Source: Nitrospira sp. UBA5699 (lineage in GTDB: Bacteria > Nitrospirota > Nitrospiria > Nitrospirales > Nitrospiraceae). From it: 17,541 nt of DNA. The DNA lies in NCBI GenBank assembly GCA_002420105.1, contig DIHJ01000075.1, positions 2,329 to 19,869 on the forward strand. The letters are read 5' to 3'. Position numbers and translations under genes: made by a program. Position 1 is the first letter of the stretch, and each line of letters opens with the position of its first letter. This document shows, piece after piece, positions 14,595 to 17,541 of the stretch. Below the pieces are notes generated by a model. That model did not search any database. It saw only the letters and a list, made by a program, of their open reading frames with translations, and was not told the origin of the DNA.

Positions 14595-16058
14595 TTACCA
14601 TCCCAACTGCCATCGGTGCCCGAACCGCTCCAGCAGCGCGTCCGCTTCGCGCGGCCCCCAGGTCGCCGCCGTGTAGTCGTACACGGGCCGCTCGCCCGCC
14701 AGCAGCGGATCGTAGAGCCTCCAGGCGGTCTCGGTGAAGTCGGCGGTCACGAAGAGCGTCTGGTCGCCGATCATCACGTCGCGCAGCAGCGTCTCGTAGG
14801 CCTCGGGGAGTTCCCCGAAGGCCTTTTCATAGCTGAACTGCAGGGCGTGGTCGGCGAACCGGAACGGGCGGCCCGGCGTCTTGACGGAGAAACAGAGGGC
14901 GAATCCCTCGCTGGGCTGCAGGGTGATGAGCAGCTTGTTGGGCGGAATGCTGCCGGGGTCGAGCGACCGGAAGACCTGCGTGGGCGCCTCGTGAAACGTG
15001 ACGGCGATCTGGGTGAGCTTCCGCGGAAGCCGTTTGCCCGTCCGCAGATAGAAGGGCACCCCTTTCCATCGCCAGTTGTGGATTTCCGCTCTCAACGCCA
15101 CGAACGTCTCGGTCCGGGAATCCGGGGGGACGCCGGCCTCCTGGAGATAGCCGGGAATGACCACGTCGCCGAGTTTCCAGGAGGTGTATCGGCCGAAGAC
15201 GACGTTCTGCGGATCGATCGGCGCGATGGAATGCAGCACCTTCATCTTTTCGGCCTGGATGGCCGCCGCGTCGAACGACACCGGCACTTCCATGGCGACG
15301 ACCGTCATGAGCTGCGTCAGGTGGTTCTGCACCATGTCGCGCAGCGCACCGGCCTGCTGATAGTAGGCTCCGCGGTGCTCGACGCCGATGTCCTCCGCCA
15401 CCGTGATTTCCACGCTCTCGACGGCATCGCGCCGCCACAGCGATTCGAAGATCGGGTTGGCGAACCGGAACGCGAGCAGGTTCTGCACGGTTTCCTTCCC
15501 GAGGTAATGGTCGATGCGATAGATCTGCGATTCGTCCAGATAGCGATGCAGCATGGTGTTCAGGGCCCGGGCCGAGTGAAAATCGTGCCCGAACGGCTTT
15601 TCGAAGACGACGCGCACCCAGCCGTGACTCTTGAGGAGCCGCACCTGATCCAGCCGCTCCATCACGGTCGGGACGATGTCCGGCGGCAGGGCCAGATAGA
15701 AAATACGGTTCTCCGGCATGTTGTGCGCCCGTTCCAGCCGCCCGATGAACGCCGCGAGCGTCTCGAAATCCTCCGGGGTCCCCTCGTGCACGGACTGATA
15801 GTGGATGCAGGCGTCGCACCAGGTCCGCAGTTCGTTGACGTTGCGCGTGCCGGAGTGGCGCAGGCCTTCGAAAGCCCAGAGGCGGAAGGCCTCCTCGCTC
15901 ATCTCCGGCAGCGCCGCCCCGACGATCAGCGTGTTCCGCTTCTCCAGCAGCCCCTGATCCCGCAGATGGTAGAGCGCGGGCAGGAGCTTCCGGCGGGTCA
16001 GATCGCCCGTTCCCCCCAGGATGACGAACACATGCGGCTCAACCGGCTGCTGCTGCAT
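14595..16058 (-). CDS. zwf: Glucose-6-phosphate 1-dehydrogenase
   Basis: This is a 487-aa cytoplasmic enzyme that oxidises glucose 6-phosphate to 6-phosphogluconolactone while reducing NADP+ or NAD+, the entry to the oxidative pentose phosphate route. The coenzyme fold opens with FVILGGTGDLTRRKLLPAL. Next are RVVFEKPFGHD and the active-site signature YRIDHYLGKETVQNLLAFRF (about 180-199). The C-terminal domain contains RTGKRLPRK. Length is normal for bacteria. ATG 16058 is preceded by AGAGGG only three bases away; an in-frame TTG immediately before it is the alternative start. No pgl, gnd, opcA or tal gene is next to it here; ppa and deaD follow on the same strand. Confidence 0.95.
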   Translation of the reverse strand: MQQQPVEPHVFVILGGTGDLTRRKLLPALYHLRDQGLLEKRNTLIVGAALPEMSEEAFRLWAFEGLRHSGTRNVNELRTWCDACIHYQSVHEGTPEDFETLAAFIGRLERAHNMPENRIFYLALPPDIVPTVMERLDQVRLLKSHGWVRVVFEKPFGHDFHSARALNTMLHRYLDESQIYRIDHYLGKETVQNLLAFRFANPIFESLWRRDAVESVEITVAEDIGVEHRGAYYQQAGALRDMVQNHLTQLMTVVAMEVPVSFDAAAIQAEKMKVLHSIAPIDPQNVVFGRYTSWKLGDVVIPGYLQEAGVPPDSRTETFVALRAEIHNWRWKGVPFYLRTGKRLPRKLTQIAVTFHEAPTQVFRSLDPGSIPPNKLLITLQPSEGFALCFSVKTPGRPFRFADHALQFSYEKAFGELPEAYETLLRDVMIGDQTLFVTADFTETAWRLYDPLLAGERPVYDYTAATWGPREADALLERFGHRWQLGW

Positions 16059-16065
16059 CAACCCT

Positions 16066-16251
16066 CTACCTTAGTATCAATGAATACGCGCGCGCGGGAT
16101 CCCCTTGAACGAGCAGCATATCAACATGCCCCTTCCAAGCTCGCTTGTTCTGCTTCATCTCCTCGGCCGATTGAGCGATTGCTTGTGCGGTGGGAGACAG
16201 GTTGCTCCCCTCGTGCGCGCGTCGGACGAACACCGCCCGCAATTTCAACAT
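16066..16251 (-). CDS. Doubtful hypothetical protein of 61 aa
   Basis: This is an open frame of 61 aa beginning MLKLRAVFVRRAHEG. A mildly amphipathic middle follows (TAQAIAQSAEEMKQNKRAW). It is unlike any family I know, and the ribosome site is poor. Its first third lies inside repeat unit copy B (16211-16290), whose counterpart at 4977 does not keep the frame open, which argues against a conserved gene. It ends eight bases before the zwf start. I report it because the gap would otherwise be empty; it may be a remnant rather than a gene. Confidence 0.25.
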   Translation of the reverse strand: MLKLRAVFVRRAHEGSNLSPTAQAIAQSAEEMKQNKRAWKGHVDMLLVQGDPARAYSLILR

Positions 16252-16290
16252 CTCATAATTCCCGCGTGTCGCGTTCCGCGAGCACAGGGA
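16211..16290 (+). repeat. Repeat unit copy B, uninterrupted
   Basis: These 80 bases align with copy A near 5 kb once the MITE and one TTAG are removed, with one gap and in the same orientation. The best blocks are GAACACCGCCC and GTGTCGCGTTC followed by GCGAGCACAGGGA. On the minus strand one frame reads ELARQVLPVLAERDTREL then stop, which looks like the last residues of a lost gene. Copy A retains PVLAERDTRE in the corresponding frame. Confidence 0.65.
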
Positions 16291-16307
16291 GCACCTGTCT
16301 CGCCAAC

Positions 16308-16505
16308 TCATTCTTTCGGCTCCTCAATCGGCCCCGCCCACTCGCCTTTGGCCAGTTTCACCTCCTGGAATCCCCCGTCCGGCCACTGAAACTGGCCCGC
16401 TCCGTCGATCTGCACGATGAAGGCATCGGCCTCGTGAGCCTCGCCGCGGAACCAGTACCAGCCCGGCTCTGTCGGCTTCGTCGTCGTCCATTGATAGTCC
16501 GGCAT
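16308..16505 (-). CDS. Small tryptophan-rich hypothetical protein
   Basis: This is a 65-aa protein starting at ATG 16505 with GGGAAGGA at good spacing. It opens MPDYQWTTTKPTEPGWYWFR and ends WAGPIEEPKE, with a middle strand FIVQIDGAGQFQWPDGG. The PGWYW start and WAGPI end resemble small phage and chromosomal hypothetical proteins whose function is not known. It is soluble and acidic, probably one beta-rich domain. A DUF6714-like gene lies 25 bp upstream on the same strand, so the two may form one transcript. Confidence 0.75.
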   Translation of the reverse strand: MPDYQWTTTKPTEPGWYWFRGEAHEADAFIVQIDGAGQFQWPDGGFQEVKLAKGEWAGPIEEPKE

Positions 16506-16530
16506 AGTTTCCTTCCCGGTCGTGTACCCT

Positions 16531-17187
16531 CTAGCCCGGCGGGCCGGTCGCCTCTTTCAGATACGCCGCTTCTTCGCGGAGATGCCGTTGCAGCGCTTCC
16601 TGCGTCGGCGCCTCGTTCGCGCGGCGATACCAGAACCTGTCCAGCGCGGCGGTGATCTCCTCCCGATGGATCCCCTCCCGGTCGGTCTCCCGTTTCCATT
16701 CCAGATAGGCTACGATGGCGCGGGCTTCCTCTCTCGCAAACACGGAAAGGCGGCAACGCGCGTGGTCCTGCCAGGTCATGGCGCCGTATCGCCTGGGATT
16801 GACGAAGGCCGATTGGCCGATCGTTTTCTCATAGAGGCGCGGACCGGCCGGGATCGTCACGACCTTGTCGGAAAACCCGTGGGTCACGTGAAACAACGGA
16901 TCGGCCGTCTGCAGCCGGTCTTGGAGGTCCGCGATCAGAAACGCCGGGAGAAAATGCCGGAACCCTCCCTCGGAGAAGAAGCTCAACGCCGTGTCGTTCG
17001 GATCGAGGATCGCGGCATCCACCTGCGACCAATGGGCGACGCCCTTGAAGGGCGCGGTCACTTCTGCCGGTTCACAGCCCTCCTGGCTGCCCTGGAGAAA
17101 TGCGTCCCCCGGATGTTCCGTCTCCCGAAAAGCCTGCCGGATCTGTTCGATGATCTGTTGGACGTCCGACACCGGTTCTCCTGCCAT
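16531..17187 (-). CDS. DUF6714-like hypothetical protein
   Basis: This is a 218-aa soluble protein. The pattern of an N-terminal helix IEQIRQAFRETEHPGD, then HWSQVDAAILDPNDTALSFF and EGGFRHFLPAFLIADLQ is what I recall for DUF6714, a family without known function; this was not checked by a search. The C-terminal half is helical and charged (TWQDHARCRLSVFAREEAR, then LEWKRETDREG). ATG 17187 is used, but AGAAGGA almost touches it. An in-frame GTG at 17172 has AGGAG five bases upstream and may be the true start. It is divergent from hrpB across 59 bp, so the two promoters must be close or overlapping. Confidence 0.75.
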   Translation of the reverse strand: MAGEPVSDVQQIIEQIRQAFRETEHPGDAFLQGSQEGCEPAEVTAPFKGVAHWSQVDAAILDPNDTALSFFSEGGFRHFLPAFLIADLQDRLQTADPLFHVTHGFSDKVVTIPAGPRLYEKTIGQSAFVNPRRYGAMTWQDHARCRLSVFAREEARAIVAYLEWKRETDREGIHREEITAALDRFWYRRANEAPTQEALQRHLREEAAYLKEATGPPG

Positions 17188-17246
17188 TCCTTCTCATAAT
17201 CGGCTTCTGCTACAGTCTGCCCGATTCGATGAGCGAGAACCCTATC

Positions 17247-17541
17247 ATGTCCGGACTTCCAATAGAAGATGTTCTGCCGGCGCTCCGCGACGCGCTGACC
17301 GCGGGGCGCAACGTCCTGCTCACCGCGCCGCCCGGCGCGGGAAAGACCACGGGCGTGCCGCCGGCGCTGCTCGACGCTCCCTGGCTCCGGGACATGCGCA
17401 TCCTCATGCTGGAGCCCCGCCGCCTCGCGGCCCGCGCGGCGGCGCACCGGATGGCGGTCACGCGCGGCGAGCCGGTCGGCGGCACCGTCGGCTACCGGAT
17501 GCGGCTGGACACGAAGGTCGGTCCCGACACGCGGATCGAAG
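17247..17541 (+). CDS. hrpB: ATP-dependent helicase HrpB, 5' part
   Basis: This is the start of a DEAH-type helicase that runs off the window; 98 residues are seen of the roughly 800 usual for the family. The protein begins MSGLPIEDVLPALRDAL and reaches Walker A in LLTAPPGAGKTTGVPPALLD, then motif Ia ILMLEPRRLAARAAAHRMA and GGTVGYRMRLDTKVG. This order is specific enough for HrpB rather than HrpA. ATG 17247 matches where family members begin; ATG 17229, six codons earlier, is an alternative. The cellular role of HrpB is poorly known. The gene is divergent from the DUF6714-like gene. Confidence 0.9.
   Translation, partial: MSGLPIEDVLPALRDALTAGRNVLLTAPPGAGKTTGVPPALLDAPWLRDMRILMLEPRRLAARAAAHRMAVTRGEPVGGTVGYRMRLDTKVGPDTRIE

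Overview
The window is 17.5 kb of GC-rich, gene-dense bacterial chromosome carrying ordinary housekeeping and envelope genes with a few accessory scars. It has no rRNA, tRNA, CRISPR array, phage structural gene or intact transposase. Taxonomy cannot be settled from this sequence alone. The GC-rich composition, AAGGAGG-type ribosome sites and gene mix would fit a Nitrospirota (Nitrospira-like) or a proteobacterial genome; I lean to the former, at low confidence.

Layout. (1) 98-2242, minus strand: two exported histidine-bearing proteins of unknown function, preceded by two very small membrane-type proteins of 55 and 44 aa. (2) 2683-3405, minus: a VapBC-type toxin-antitoxin pair with an imperfect inverted repeat at its putative promoter. 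(3) 3573-4848, plus: a DUF2798 and a DUF2938 membrane protein, then a LysR regulator gene that has lost most of its middle and also carries a frameshift. (4) 4977-5157: an 80-bp repeat unit interrupted by a 98-bp MITE with IS5-like ends and a TTAG target duplication; an uninterrupted copy of the repeat lies at 16211-16290. (5) 5201-6663, plus: a membrane-anchored lytic transglycosylase and a secreted cysteine-containing protein. (6) 6674-10956, minus: an exported TPR protein, an MFS transporter of the sugar-porter type, a membrane-anchored helix-hairpin-helix protein and a Tet-like MFS exporter. (7) 11128-12006, plus: a class 3 lipase lipoprotein. (8) 12039-16058, minus: zwf, ppa and a DEAD-box RNA helicase in transcription order. 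(9) 16066-17187, minus: small hypothetical proteins and a DUF6714-like protein. (10) 17247 to the end, plus: the 5' end of hrpB.

How the genes work together. G6PDH feeds the oxidative pentose phosphate route and makes NADPH. Pyrophosphatase pulls biosynthetic reactions forward. The DEAD-box protein remodels RNA and may be cotranscribed with ppa (26-bp gap). The transglycosylase, lipase lipoprotein, TPR protein and two transporters are envelope functions that look independent of one another. The points most worth a second look are the MITE with its internal empty-site copy, the gutted LysR gene beside its likely former target genes, and the pair of unannotated-size mini-proteins at 1936-2242.
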